64,000 nt of DNA from JACRBR01 sp964371355 (GTDB lineage: Bacteria > Chloroflexota > Dehalococcoidia > DSTF01 > JACRBR01), in NCBI GenBank assembly GCA_964371355.1, contig CAYJMG010000009.1, positions 1 to 64,000 on the forward strand, in the 5' to 3' direction. The position numbers were made by a program, and so were the translations under genes. The notes under the pieces are model-generated. The model searched no databases. It had not been told where the DNA came from and saw nothing but the letters and a program-made list of their open reading frames with translations. Shown one piece after another: positions 17,442 through 26,143 of this stretch (the stretch's first letter is position 1; each line of letters starts with the position of its first letter).

Positions 17442-19520
17442 TCACTCCGCCACCGACCACGTGAAGCCGAAGGTTCCGGCCTCGCCCGGCGCCAGCTCCA
17501 GCCGCCGCACCACCGACACCGAGATCCCCTGGAGCACGCGCTCGATGCCGCCCTCAGACGACGACACGGTCCGCACCGGGAAATGCCACACGTCGATCGC
17601 CGAGTCCGCCTCGCACCGTAGCCCGTAGCCAGCGCTCCCCCGGACCGTGAATGTCCGCGCATCGCCCACGCCCCCGGGCCCCCTGGTCGCATCGATCGTC
17701 CGGCCCTCGACTTCCAGCAGCGCCCTACCGCCGTCCCCGTCCGGGGCCTGTGGCGGTGAGATGTTCCACTCGCTCGCGAATATCGCCGAGCGATGCTCGC
17801 TGGTCGTATTGGTGAGCCGGTACTCGACCACGATCGACTCCGCATCCTGCCCTACCGCGATCGTTTTCGCGACCGACCATCCGGCAGCGTCGCGCGACAG
17901 GCGGATCCGCACGCGGTCGTCGTCCTGTTCCAGCGCCGCCTCCCACCGTCCGTCCGGCTCGAACGTCGCGGCCGCTTCTCCTCGCGCGAATTGCTCGACG
18001 GTCGCGCCATACTCCAACAGCCACTCCTGTAACCCCCCGCGGCGGTGCCGGTCGAAGACCAGCGCGCCCACCAGCCCCTCCTCCTTCACCCGTACGTCGC
18101 TGTGAATGTTCGTCGCGTCGCCCGGACTGCCGCCCACCGCCGCGCGCTCGAGCCCCTCGTGATACGGTTCCCACCGCCGCGCCAGCACGTCCAGCAGCGC
18201 CACGTCGCGACGCCGCAGATCCAGCTCGCCGATCATCCCGCCCACCGACGGATGCACTAGCAGCGAGATCGCCGCCGACTGCACCAGGATCTCCGCATGC
18301 CCGTCGAAGTCCACGTCGGCACGGGTGACCGCCAGGCCGGCAGTGCTGAGCGCGTCCGCCAGCCGCTCCGCTCGCACCAGGTTGCTGTTCGTCGCCCGCC
18401 GGATGTGCTCGAGGTACAGCCCCCCGAACACGCCGTGCCAGTATGGACAGTTGCATTGCGCCGCCCACAACGCCTCGCGCGCCGCCTCGTTGTCCGCGGC
18501 TGCCAGCTTTTCGCCGATCCGCAGCCCGCGCTTGTGCATCGCGTTCGCTTCGGGGTACTTCGCCAGGAACGTGCGCCAGGTGCCGCCGCGTACGAACGCG
18601 AGGATGTCCTGCCGCCCGCCGTCCCGCAGCTCCCGGACGGCCCGCTGATACGCAGCCGATGCCCCCGCGGGCATTGCCCACTCCATCATCTCCGCGTACG
18701 AAGCCGAAGGCAGGTACGCCAGCCCACGGGCCTCGTGCCGCTGCATGTACGTCCCCGGCGTGATTGTCTCCAGCCACTCCCCCGACCCCTCGATCGCACT
18801 GAAGAATGACTCGATCCACCCTTGCTCCCAGACGTGCGTGTAGGTGGTCGGCCACGCGCCGAACTTCTCGCCGTCATCGCCCAGCACCAGGTAGGGCGCC
18901 TCCGCCGTAGCGTCTTCGGCGTACCGTCGCAGCTCGCCCATCAGCTCGTCGACGTTCAGCCACGGGATCGTGTAGCGCAGCCGCTGGCTCCCCGCGAATA
19001 ACGCCAGCCGCTTACCCTGGTCCTCGGTCACGAAGTACCCGTTGAGCGCCTCCGCGGGCATGCCCGCCATCCGGAAGTGCTCGTCGTCGACCAGCGTCCA
19101 CCGTACGCCCGCGTCGGCGAGTGGCGCAGGCAACCCCGGCTCCCACACCCGCTCCGTCAGCCACAGCCCGGTCGGCCGTTGGCCAAATCGCCGCTCGACG
19201 TACGCCGTGAGCTTCTCGATCTGTCCGCGTTTGTCCTCGTTGCGGACCATCGGCAGGATCGGCTCGTAGTAGCCGCCCGTCAGCATCTCGACTTGCCCGC
19301 GTTCGCAGAGCTGCCGCAGCCGCGCGACGTAGTCCGGCCGCTCGCGCTCGATCCAGTCGAACAGACACCCCGACGTGTGCAACGCCACCCGCACGCCCGG
19401 GTGACGCTCCAGCGCCTCCAGCATCGGCTGGTAGGCGCGCTCGTACACCTCCTCGATCACGGACCCGTAGTTCCCGACCGGTTGGTGGTTATGCAGCACG
19501 AGCCCCAGGTACAGCCGCAT
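17442..19520 (-). CDS. GH57 family 4-alpha-glucanotransferase/alpha-amylase-like enzyme
   Basis: 692-residue glycoside hydrolase of family 57. The first family motif HNHQP is at residue 10, and the nucleophile motif WLTERVWEP (catalytic Glu) near 125. The general acid region lies around YLVLGDDGEKFG (Asp near 215). The C-terminal half matches the DUF1925/DUF1926 beta-sandwich domains of thermophilic 4-alpha-glucanotransferases. It probably remodels or degrades glycogen or maltodextrins in the cytosol, since no signal peptide is seen. It is alone on its strand, convergent with the Rieske-like gene. Confidence 0.9.
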   Translation of the reverse strand: MRLYLGLVLHNHQPVGNYGSVIEEVYERAYQPMLEALERHPGVRVALHTSGCLFDWIERERPDYVARLRQLCERGQVEMLTGGYYEPILPMVRNEDKRGQIEKLTAYVERRFGQRPTGLWLTERVWEPGLPAPLADAGVRWTLVDDEHFRMAGMPAEALNGYFVTEDQGKRLALFAGSQRLRYTIPWLNVDELMGELRRYAEDATAEAPYLVLGDDGEKFGAWPTTYTHVWEQGWIESFFSAIEGSGEWLETITPGTYMQRHEARGLAYLPSASYAEMMEWAMPAGASAAYQRAVRELRDGGRQDILAFVRGGTWRTFLAKYPEANAMHKRGLRIGEKLAAADNEAAREALWAAQCNCPYWHGVFGGLYLEHIRRATNSNLVRAERLADALSTAGLAVTRADVDFDGHAEILVQSAAISLLVHPSVGGMIGELDLRRRDVALLDVLARRWEPYHEGLERAAVGGSPGDATNIHSDVRVKEEGLVGALVFDRHRRGGLQEWLLEYGATVEQFARGEAAATFEPDGRWEAALEQDDDRVRIRLSRDAAGWSVAKTIAVGQDAESIVVEYRLTNTTSEHRSAIFASEWNISPPQAPDGDGGRALLEVEGRTIDATRGPGGVGDARTFTVRGSAGYGLRCEADSAIDVWHFPVRTVSSSEGGIERVLQGISVSVVRRLELAPGEAGTFGFTWSVAE

Positions 19521-19547
19521 GCCCGCAGTCTACGCCAGCCGCGCTGG

Positions 19548-19845
19548 CTAGCTCTGGCTCAAGAGAATGGTGAACCCGTCTCGCTCGAAGTCGTGGTCGT
19601 GGGTCAGGATGTCACGAGGTCTGTCATCCGCAGTTGAGGGCGGACGGTCATCGAGATGCAGTCGGCGAGGCTGGACGTGTCCGCGAACAGCCAGCGCACT
19701 ATTCCTCTTCGGTACGCCGTACAGGTAGTTGTCCTGGTTGCGGGCGCCGTCCCTGGGTAGCCGCTCCTTCGCTTCGTCGGGAACTGCCCGCCCAATCGCC
19801 AGCAGATCCTCCAGCAGCGTCGGATCCGAGGCGGCAACCCGCGGC
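19548..19845 (-). pseudogene. Broken antitoxin/PIN-domain toxin pair (VapBC-like remnant)
   Basis: Upstream part (about 19704-19845): an antitoxin C-terminus, LLAIGRAVPDEAKERLPRD...NYLYG. Next, after AGAGG, a GTG opens a PIN protein, VRWLFADTS, which is joined at once to SLADCISMTV, a motif that normally sits about 85-100 residues later. The middle of the toxin is therefore deleted. Near 19610 the frame breaks: the end DILTHDHDFERDGFTILL is in another frame, explained by an extra 8 bases (GACCTCGT beside GACATCCT). The metal-binding Asp residues are partly retained, but no intact toxin can be made. Whether the deletion is real or an assembly collapse cannot be told here. Confidence 0.75.
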
Positions 19846-20030
19846 TCTGGCACCTTCAGCCGTTTCGTCCGGCGAGCGGGACGGGGCCTTTTGCGTGACC
19901 ATAGCGGCTGAGTTGCCCCACCCCATCCCCTCACCCGGGAACTTTCGCCACAGCTTCACCGTCTTGCGTGACAGGGCCGTATCAGATTCAAATCGGCGAT
20001 GGGCCCCGCCGGGGATAGCACCCACCACGC

Positions 20031-20060
20031 TTGACAGGCTAATCGGGCCGCCCCTAAGAT
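20031..20060 (+). promoter_or_regulatory. Sigma-70-type promoter of the riboswitch-glycosyltransferase transcript
   Basis: TTGACA (20031-20036), an 18-base spacer and TAAGAT (20055-20060). Transcription would begin near 20067, exactly at the 5' edge of the riboswitch, which supports both calls. Confidence 0.8.
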
Positions 20061-20066
20061 CGCTCT

Positions 20067-20215
20067 GACAACCGCATACGAAACAGCCGAGTCCCCGCCA
20101 CGGCGGGGAGCGGGGGACCCACCAGGATCCCGGGCTGAACTCGCCGTTGTGCGAGAGGGGAACCTTCTCCCCTAAGCCGCCAGCTAACCTCGCAGGCTTT
20201 GAAGGTCGGACACGC
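20067..20215 (+). ncRNA. c-di-AMP riboswitch (ydaO/yuaA type)
   Basis: The sequence carries the conserved blocks of the ydaO class in order: CCGAGTCC, GGGGGACCCA (20112-20121), CGGGCTGAACTC, GGGGAACCTTCTCCCC (20157-20172), and the diagnostic CCGCCAGCTAACCTCG ending with AGGC (20177-20197). The stems between the blocks can pair (for example CCCCGCC/GGCGGGG and GGGGA/TCCCC). This class binds cyclic di-AMP and usually shuts genes off when the ligand is high. Directly after P1 a GAAGGTC/GGCCTTTT hairpin with T residues (20201-20233) could be the terminator. The downstream gene is the glycosyltransferase. Confidence 0.88.
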
Positions 20216-20235
20216 AAGATGGACGGCCTTTTTCC
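20201..20235 (+). terminator. Candidate riboswitch expression-platform terminator
   Basis: GAAGGTC (20201-20207) can pair with GGCCTTT (20225-20231), with G-T pairs allowed, around a 17-base loop, followed by TTTCC. It abuts the 3' strand of the aptamer's closing stem, so ligand-dependent switching is possible. The stem is short, which limits confidence. Confidence 0.45.
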
Positions 20236-20341
20236 TTTACCAGAGGACACGCAAGGAGGCGCTATTCCGGCGACGCGATCTTCCCGGACGCGCGGCAGGG
20301 CGGCCACGAAGGGCTTTCGTGCGGCGTGGACGCCCGCCCAG

Positions 20342-22075
20342 ATGCCCGACCTTGGTGAGCTGCCGGAGCCGCACCATCTCGGCGGTGGCGGCGTGCCCGC
20401 CATGCTTCGCCGTAATGCCGTTGCCGGCGCGCGCGTCGCCGTACTCAACCCGCCGCGCGCTCTGCCGCTCCTCGATATCCCCCACGTCCCCCAACCTGTC
20501 GTCGATGCCGCCACCGCGGTGCGCCAGCGCATGCACGTCACCACGCCGTGGGACCGCATCCTGCAGCGTGGTCTCGAAGCGCTGCCCTTCGCATTGGCTG
20601 CCGTGCTGATCTCATCGATGGTGTGGGGCGCCTACTTCCTGCCCATCCCTCTCGCCATCATGCTGCTCGGCTTCGACCTGTACTGGGCCTGGCGCTCCAT
20701 CAACAACGGCATCCACGCCTATCGCGGATACCGCGCTATCCACGCGACCGCGCGCATCGATTGGCGCCAGAAATACGACGCCGAGACCGTCCTCATCCCG
20801 CCCGGCACAGAGCGCGACGTCCTCGCCTGGGACGATGTGCAGCACCTGGTGATCATCCCCACCTACAAGGAGTCCGTCGAGAAGCTGCGCGCGACAATCG
20901 GCAAGCTGGCGGAGAGCGAGGTGGCGCACGAGAAACTGCTCGTCGTCATCGCCATGGAAGCCGCCGACAGCGAGGCACCCGAGCGCTTCGTCCAACTCCG
21001 CTCCGAGTTTGGACGCAGCTTCCTGGCCTTCGTCGGGACCACGCACCCGTCCGACCTCGTGGGCGAAGTCCGCGGCAAGTCGTCGAACGAAGCCTGGGCG
21101 GCCAGACAGGCGAAGGCGCTCTTCTGCGACGAGATGGGCTTCAGCCTGAATCACATGACCGTCACCAGCTGCGACGCCGACACGCTGTTCCACCCACGCT
21201 ACTTCAGCGCGCTCACCTACTACTTCGCCACCAACCCCAGCCGCTACCGCACCTTCTGGCAGGGCCCGATCTTCTACTACAACAACGTCTGGGACGTCCC
21301 GGCCCCCCTCCGCATTCAGAACAGCCTCGGCGGCATCAATCACCTGGCGAAGCTGATGCGGAAGTACACCGTGCTGTTCCCGCAGTCCACCTACAGCCTC
21401 AGCATGCGCATGTGCTACGAGGTCGGCTACTGGGACGTCGACGTCGTCCCCGAAGACTGGCACATGTTCCTGAAGTGCTTCTTCGAGCTGAAGGGTGAGC
21501 CCGATGTGCAGCCCATCCTGCTCCCCGTGGGCAATGACGGCGTGCGCGCGCACAGCTACACGCGCACGTACTGGGAGCACTACCAGCAGGCCCGGCGTCA
21601 CGCCTGGGGATGCAGCGACATCCCCTACGCCATTCGCCAGTTCGTGCGCCACCCCGAGATCCCGTTCCTGCGCCGCCTCCGCCGCACCTGGAGCCTTACC
21701 GAGAACCACGTGCTGTGGTCGTCGCAATGGTTCCTCATCACCGGCGTCGCCGCCAACATGTCCGCGGGCGCCTGGGGCGGCTTCTTCGGCCTGCACCCGT
21801 TTGCCCGCCAGAACATCCCGGAGTGGTTCCTCACGGCGTCCCACTACATCCTCATGCCCTGCATGATCCCCCTCATCGTCATGATCGTGCTGGACATGAT
21901 GATGCGGCCGCCGCGGCCGGCGCACTGGAAGGTGTGGCTCTACCCGGTCCAGTTCGCGCAGTGGCTGCTGATGGCCCCGATCACGCTCTTCTTCACCGCC
22001 ATGCCCGCCCTCGACGCGCAGATCCGTCTCGCGCTCGGCCGCCGCCTCGAGTACAAGGTGACGGAGAAGGCGTAG
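20342..22075 (+). CDS. Membrane glycosyltransferase, family 2-like
   Basis: About 577 residues. Two hydrophobic helices (SSMVWGAYFLPIPLAIMLLGFDLYW region) precede a cytosolic GT-A-like domain with HLVIIPTYKES, the nucleotide/metal motif TSCDADTLF and VVPEDWHMF (catalytic Asp candidate); three helices follow near the C-terminus. It resembles processive GT2 enzymes that build extracellular glycans. The start is uncertain: the frame is open back into the riboswitch, ATGs lie at 20219 and 20342, and the best ribosome site (AAGGAGG, 20253-20259) is four bases before an in-frame ATT at 20264, with no ATG, GTG or TTG nearby. Control by c-di-AMP suggests a role in envelope or osmotic homeostasis. Confidence 0.8.
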   Translation: MPDLGELPEPHHLGGGGVPAMLRRNAVAGARVAVLNPPRALPLLDIPHVPQPVVDAATAVRQRMHVTTPWDRILQRGLEALPFALAAVLISSMVWGAYFLPIPLAIMLLGFDLYWAWRSINNGIHAYRGYRAIHATARIDWRQKYDAETVLIPPGTERDVLAWDDVQHLVIIPTYKESVEKLRATIGKLAESEVAHEKLLVVIAMEAADSEAPERFVQLRSEFGRSFLAFVGTTHPSDLVGEVRGKSSNEAWAARQAKALFCDEMGFSLNHMTVTSCDADTLFHPRYFSALTYYFATNPSRYRTFWQGPIFYYNNVWDVPAPLRIQNSLGGINHLAKLMRKYTVLFPQSTYSLSMRMCYEVGYWDVDVVPEDWHMFLKCFFELKGEPDVQPILLPVGNDGVRAHSYTRTYWEHYQQARRHAWGCSDIPYAIRQFVRHPEIPFLRRLRRTWSLTENHVLWSSQWFLITGVAANMSAGAWGGFFGLHPFARQNIPEWFLTASHYILMPCMIPLIVMIVLDMMMRPPRPAHWKVWLYPVQFAQWLLMAPITLFFTAMPALDAQIRLALGRRLEYKVTEKA

Positions 22076-22083
22076 GCCGGGCG

Positions 22084-24996
22084 TTACCCCAACTCCGCGA
22101 GGCTCTGGCGCAACCCTTCGAGCCGTCCGCGCAGCGCCGCCAGCCGCTCTGTCTCCTGTGCGATCACCTTCTCCGGCGCTTTCGACCGGAAGCCTTCGTT
22201 CGCCAGCTTCGCCTCGATCTTGCCGGCCTCAGCCCCGGCCTCGGCGATCTGCTTCCGCAGCCGTGCCCGCTCCACCTCGACATCGAACAGCCCCGCAAGC
22301 GGCACCACCGCCGTCACGCCCTCCAGCACCGCCGTCGCCACCTGATCGCGCGGCGCTTCGGCGGCCGCGCCCACGACGTGCAGCGGCCGCACCCGCGCCA
22401 GCGTCTCCACGAACGGCCGCCCTCCCTCGAACAGCGACCGCGCGCCGTCCGCCACCAGGTACGCTTCGATGAACTTCGCCGGCTCCACCTTCTTCTCCGC
22501 CCGGATGTTCCGGATCGCCCGCACGACGTCGATTAGCGACTCCATCTCCCGCTCCGCCTCCGCGTCGGCGTATCCGCCTTCACCCCGCGGGAACGATGCG
22601 ACGATCAGTGCCTCCTCCGTCGATCCCTCGATCTTCGCCTGCAACGCCTGCCATAGCTCCTCCGTCACGAACGGCATCGCCGGGTGCAGCAGCCGCAGGC
22701 TGCGGTCCAGCACGTACGCGAGCACCGGCAGCGGCGAAGGCCCCGTCGCGTTCTCGTCGCGTACACGGATCTTCGCAATCTCGATGTACCAGTCGCAGAA
22801 GTCGTTCCAGACGAACTCGTACACCTGCCGCATGGCCTCGCCCATCTCGAACCGCCGCATCAGGTCGTCGACGTCCCGCGCCAGCCCCTCCACCCGCGAC
22901 AGGATCCACCGGTCTTCCAGCGGCAAGCCCACCAGGTTCCTGGTTCCAGGCACAGCGTTTTCGAGCGACGCGGCCAGCGGCGCGATCCCAACCTCCGCTT
23001 CGCCGATCATGGACAACACGAACCGCGTCGCGTTCCACAGCTTGTTCGCGAAGTTCCGGCTCATCTCCACGCGCTGCATCGAGAGCTTCAGGTCGTTCCC
23101 CGGCCCGCTTGCCGTGATCAGCGCGTAGCGCAAGGCGTCTGCGCCGTACTGTTCCACTACCTCCAGGGGATCCACGCCCGTCCCCAGGGACTTGCTCATC
23201 CGCTTGCCCTCTTCGTTCCGGACGGTCCCGTGCAGGTACACCACGGAGTACGGGACCTCGCCGGCGCAGTACAGCCCCAGCATGATCATGCGGGCGACCC
23301 AGAGGAAGATGATGTCGTACCCCGTCTCCATCACCGACGTCGGGTACCAGTACTTCAGCTCGTCCGTCTCCCGCGGCCACCCCAGCGTCGAGAACGGCCA
23401 CAATCCCGAGGAGAACCACGTGTCCAGCACGTCGCTCTCCTGCAGCAGGTTGCCCCCGCCCGTCGGCGACTGCCCTGGCGTATCGATGGAGCAGATCGGT
23501 GTCGCCCCCACCGCCGACCACGTCCCGTACTTCACGATCGTCTTGTGCGCGACCCCGCGCGCCCGCAGCTCGTTGTACGTCGCCGAGACCGTCGGTACAG
23601 GCTGCCCCTCCTTCGCCCTCGATGGCGCACCCGCTCCTTCGGCCACGTCCTGTGGCAGCTTCACGATGATCCGGTCACCGTCCTCGTCCGCGCTGTACCA
23701 GACCGGGATCCGGTGCCCCCACCAGAGTTGCCGCGAGACGCACCAGTCGCGGATGTTCTCCATCCAGTTCAGGTAGATCCGCTCGAACCGCTCCGGCACG
23801 AACTTGATCCGCCCGTCCTTCACGGCCTCGATGCCCGGCCCCGCCAGCGCGCGCTGGTTCACGAACCACTGCCACGACATCAGAGGCTCGATCGCCGTGT
23901 GGCACCGGTAGCACGTCCCCACCTGCGACGTGTGCGGCTCGACCTTCTCCAGGTATCCCAGCTCCTTGAGGTCGCGCACGATCGCTTCGCGCGCTTCGGC
24001 GCGATCCATGCCGGCGTAGGGCCCCGCCTGGTCGTTCATCGTCGCGTCTTCGTTCATCGCGCTGATGATGGGCAGGTCGTGTCGCTGTCCGATCTCGAAG
24101 TCCGTCGGGTCGTGCCCCGGCGTCACCTTGACCGCTCCCGTCCCGAACTCCACCTCCACCGCGTCGTCACCGACCACGGGCACCACGCGCTGGATCACCG
24201 GCAGCATCACCGACCGCCCGATGTACTTCGCGAACCGCTCGTCCTTCGGGTGGACGGCCACGGCCGTATCGCCCACGTACGTCTCCGGCCGCGTCGTGGC
24301 CACCACCAGGTGCTCGCCCGTCTCGTGCGGAGCCCCGTCCGCGTCCGTCCCGTCCACGATCGGATACCGGATGTACCACAGGCTCCCCTGCCGCTCCTCG
24401 TGGTCCACCTCAAGGTCGCTCAGCGCGCTCAGACAACGCGGACACCAGTTGATCAGCCGCTCACCGCGGTAGATCAGCCCGTCGTCGAACATTTTCTTGA
24501 AGACGGTGCGTACGGCCGACTGCGGCCCGTCGTCCAGCGTGAATACCTCGCGCGACCAGTCGGCCGAAGCCCCCAGCCGCCGGTGCTGGTTGCTGATGAT
24601 CGGCCGGTAGCGGCGCACCCATTCCCAAACCTTCTCCTCGAACGCGTCCCGCCCCAGGTCGTGCCGGCTGATTCCCTCCTTCGCCAGCATCCGCTCCACT
24701 GCCGTCTGCGTCGCGATGCCCGCGTGGTCCACCCCGGGCACCCACAGCGTCGGGTCGCCCAGCATCCGGTGCCAGCGGATCAGGATGTCCTCCACGGTGT
24801 CCGTCAGCGCGTGCCCGATGTGCAGCTCGCCGGTCACGTTGGGCGGCGGCATCACGATTGAGAAGGGCTGCTTCCCCGCCGTCGCGGTCCCCTCGAAGTA
24901 CCCGCGCGTCTCCCAGAAGCCGTACACCCGGTCCTCCGTGGCCCGCGGGTCATACGCCTTCGCCATCTCCGTCTTGGTGCGCTCCTGCTGCGTCAT
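22084..24996 (-). CDS. valS: Valyl-tRNA synthetase
   Basis: Charges tRNA-Val and edits mischarged threonine. The 970-residue class I enzyme shows PPPNVTGELHIGHAL (HIGH motif) near residue 42, the editing (CP1) domain with VATTRPETYVGDTAVAVHP, the GKRMSKSLGTGVDP (KMSKS) motif near 560, the anticodon-binding domain, and the C-terminal coiled-coil arm (EVERARLRKQIAEAGAE...) found only in ValRS. GGAGG precedes the chosen ATG at 24996 by nine bases. The frame is open further back through a leader terminator, but that part is not family-like. Convergent with the glycosyltransferase gene, with only 8 bases between the stops. Confidence 0.96.
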   Translation of the reverse strand: MTQQERTKTEMAKAYDPRATEDRVYGFWETRGYFEGTATAGKQPFSIVMPPPNVTGELHIGHALTDTVEDILIRWHRMLGDPTLWVPGVDHAGIATQTAVERMLAKEGISRHDLGRDAFEEKVWEWVRRYRPIISNQHRRLGASADWSREVFTLDDGPQSAVRTVFKKMFDDGLIYRGERLINWCPRCLSALSDLEVDHEERQGSLWYIRYPIVDGTDADGAPHETGEHLVVATTRPETYVGDTAVAVHPKDERFAKYIGRSVMLPVIQRVVPVVGDDAVEVEFGTGAVKVTPGHDPTDFEIGQRHDLPIISAMNEDATMNDQAGPYAGMDRAEAREAIVRDLKELGYLEKVEPHTSQVGTCYRCHTAIEPLMSWQWFVNQRALAGPGIEAVKDGRIKFVPERFERIYLNWMENIRDWCVSRQLWWGHRIPVWYSADEDGDRIIVKLPQDVAEGAGAPSRAKEGQPVPTVSATYNELRARGVAHKTIVKYGTWSAVGATPICSIDTPGQSPTGGGNLLQESDVLDTWFSSGLWPFSTLGWPRETDELKYWYPTSVMETGYDIIFLWVARMIMLGLYCAGEVPYSVVYLHGTVRNEEGKRMSKSLGTGVDPLEVVEQYGADALRYALITASGPGNDLKLSMQRVEMSRNFANKLWNATRFVLSMIGEAEVGIAPLAASLENAVPGTRNLVGLPLEDRWILSRVEGLARDVDDLMRRFEMGEAMRQVYEFVWNDFCDWYIEIAKIRVRDENATGPSPLPVLAYVLDRSLRLLHPAMPFVTEELWQALQAKIEGSTEEALIVASFPRGEGGYADAEAEREMESLIDVVRAIRNIRAEKKVEPAKFIEAYLVADGARSLFEGGRPFVETLARVRPLHVVGAAAEAPRDQVATAVLEGVTAVVPLAGLFDVEVERARLRKQIAEAGAEAGKIEAKLANEGFRSKAPEKVIAQETERLAALRGRLEGLRQSLAELG

Positions 24997-25081
24997 CAGT
25001 CCATCCTCCAGCGTCCAGTTTCCAGCCTCCGCCACGCTGACGGAATGATGCGGGCGTCCGGCCTCAGTTCCCCGGGGCACG

Positions 25082-25108
25082 AAAAAGCCCCGGCTGTCGT
25101 TCCGGGGC
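25082..25108 (-). terminator. Intrinsic terminator in the valS leader (candidate attenuator)
   Basis: On the minus strand GCCCCGG and CCGGGGC form a 7-bp perfect stem around an 8-base loop, followed by TTTTT (25086-25082). It lies 86 bases before the valS ATG and after the only possible valS promoter region, so it would stop leader transcripts unless antitermination occurs. Upstream at 25104-25160 the leader repeats TTGAC..AGGCCCC, and GTTGAC/GTCAAC and ATGCGC/GCGCAT can pair, offering a competing fold. No T-box sequence (GGTGGNACCGCG) was found. Confidence 0.65.
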
Positions 25109-25243
25109 CTGTTGACGGTCATGCGCGCGCCGCAGCGCATCAGGGGCCTGTCAACGGGCCGCCCGTACGGCTACTACTACGGCTACCGCTACCACGCCTG
25201 TCGTTGCTTTGGACATCGTGCCGGTATGCTACCGCATTGCCTG

Positions 25244-25297
25244 GGGCGACCGCATCGCCCCGGGCGACCGCATCGCCCCGGGCGACCGCATCGCCCG
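25244..25297. repeat. Tandem repeat of an 18-bp palindromic unit, 3 copies
   Basis: GGGCGACCGCATCGCCCC is repeated at 25244-25261 and 25262-25279, with a third copy (last base changed) at 25280-25297. Each unit has self-complementary ends (GGGCGA/TCGCCC) and so forms a small hairpin. It lies in the gap between divergent valS and the DUF4097-like gene, in the 5' region of both. Confidence 0.85.
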
Positions 25298-25432
25298 CGC
25301 GCCGGCCATCGGGCCTCTGCCCATGCCGCGCGGCTGCGGATTCCGCAGTTGGCCTCGCTTGAGGCGCCGTCCGGCCCGATCCACAATGGCAGTCACGATT
25401 CGGCGCCCGCGCCAGGACCTGTGAGGAACTCG

Positions 25433-26143
25433 ATGGACACCCAGCGTTACGACCTGCCCGTGGCGGTCGCCCTGCGCATCCAGTCCCGCTCGGGCAAGGT
25501 CGAGGTCATCGCCGAGCCGCGCGAGGACGTCCTCGTTGAGGGAGAGGGCTTCGACGCGCGCGAGGTCGAGGATGGCGCCGCGCTCGAAATCCGCTCCGGC
25601 CGCGGTGGCTCGAAACCGCTCCTGGTCCGCTGCCCGGTCGGTACCGACGCCGTCATCGGCACGCATTCCGGCGCCATCCGCACCGAGGGCGAGCTTGGCA
25701 TGGTCTCTGCCACCACGATGAGCGCCACCATCGACGTCGACCGCGCCGACGAAGCGGACCTCCGCACTGGCTCGGGCAACATCAAGGTGGGAGCCATCCG
25801 GGGACGCTGCCGCATGAACAGCATGAGCGGCAAGATTGAGGGCGGTACGCTGGGCGCCTGCGCCTGCGGCACCATGTCCGGCTCTATCCGCATCGAACGC
25901 GTCATCGGCCCCCTGAAGGCGCGCACCGTCAGCGGCTCCGTCGAGGCCAACTGCGAGGGCGAGGGCTCCATCGCGGTGAAGTCCGTCTCCGGCAAGGTGC
26001 AGATCGGCCTGCCCGAAGGCACCAGCGTCCAGCGGCGGTTCAAGACCATCTCCGGACGCGTCCGCTGCCCTTTCCCTGAGGGTGATGACTGTAGCATCGA
26101 AGCCATGACGGTCTCCGGCTCCATCGAGCTGGTGCCCGGATGA
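25433..26143 (+). CDS. DUF4097-like beta-helical repeat protein
   Basis: 236 residues without signal peptide or helices. The chain is made of short repeated strands with the pattern SGxIxxxxxxG (for example THSGAIRTEG, GSGNIKVGAI, MSGKIEGGTLG, MSGSIRIERV, VSGSVEANCEG, VSGKVQIGLP, ISGRVRC, VSGSIELVPG), which is typical of DUF4097/'putative adhesin' parallel beta-solenoids. The ATG at 25433 follows GAGGA; the frame upstream crosses a tandem repeat and is not conserved. Its stop overlaps the next start (ATGA), so it is translationally coupled to a nucleotide cyclase domain protein, suggesting a shared sensory role. Confidence 0.75.
   Translation: MDTQRYDLPVAVALRIQSRSGKVEVIAEPREDVLVEGEGFDAREVEDGAALEIRSGRGGSKPLLVRCPVGTDAVIGTHSGAIRTEGELGMVSATTMSATIDVDRADEADLRTGSGNIKVGAIRGRCRMNSMSGKIEGGTLGACACGTMSGSIRIERVIGPLKARTVSGSVEANCEGEGSIAVKSVSGKVQIGLPEGTSVQRRFKTISGRVRCPFPEGDDCSIEAMTVSGSIELVPG

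Noticed and set aside
22684..24861. 725-codon open frame opposite valS
   Set aside because: valS has all synthetase motifs. The antisense frame is a mirror of its codon bias.
25244..25297. CRISPR array
   Set aside because: The repeats are contiguous with no spacers, and no cas genes exist in the window.
25000..25430. T-box riboswitch before valS
   Set aside because: The conserved T-box sequence and a plausible specifier loop were not found, although a terminator is present.
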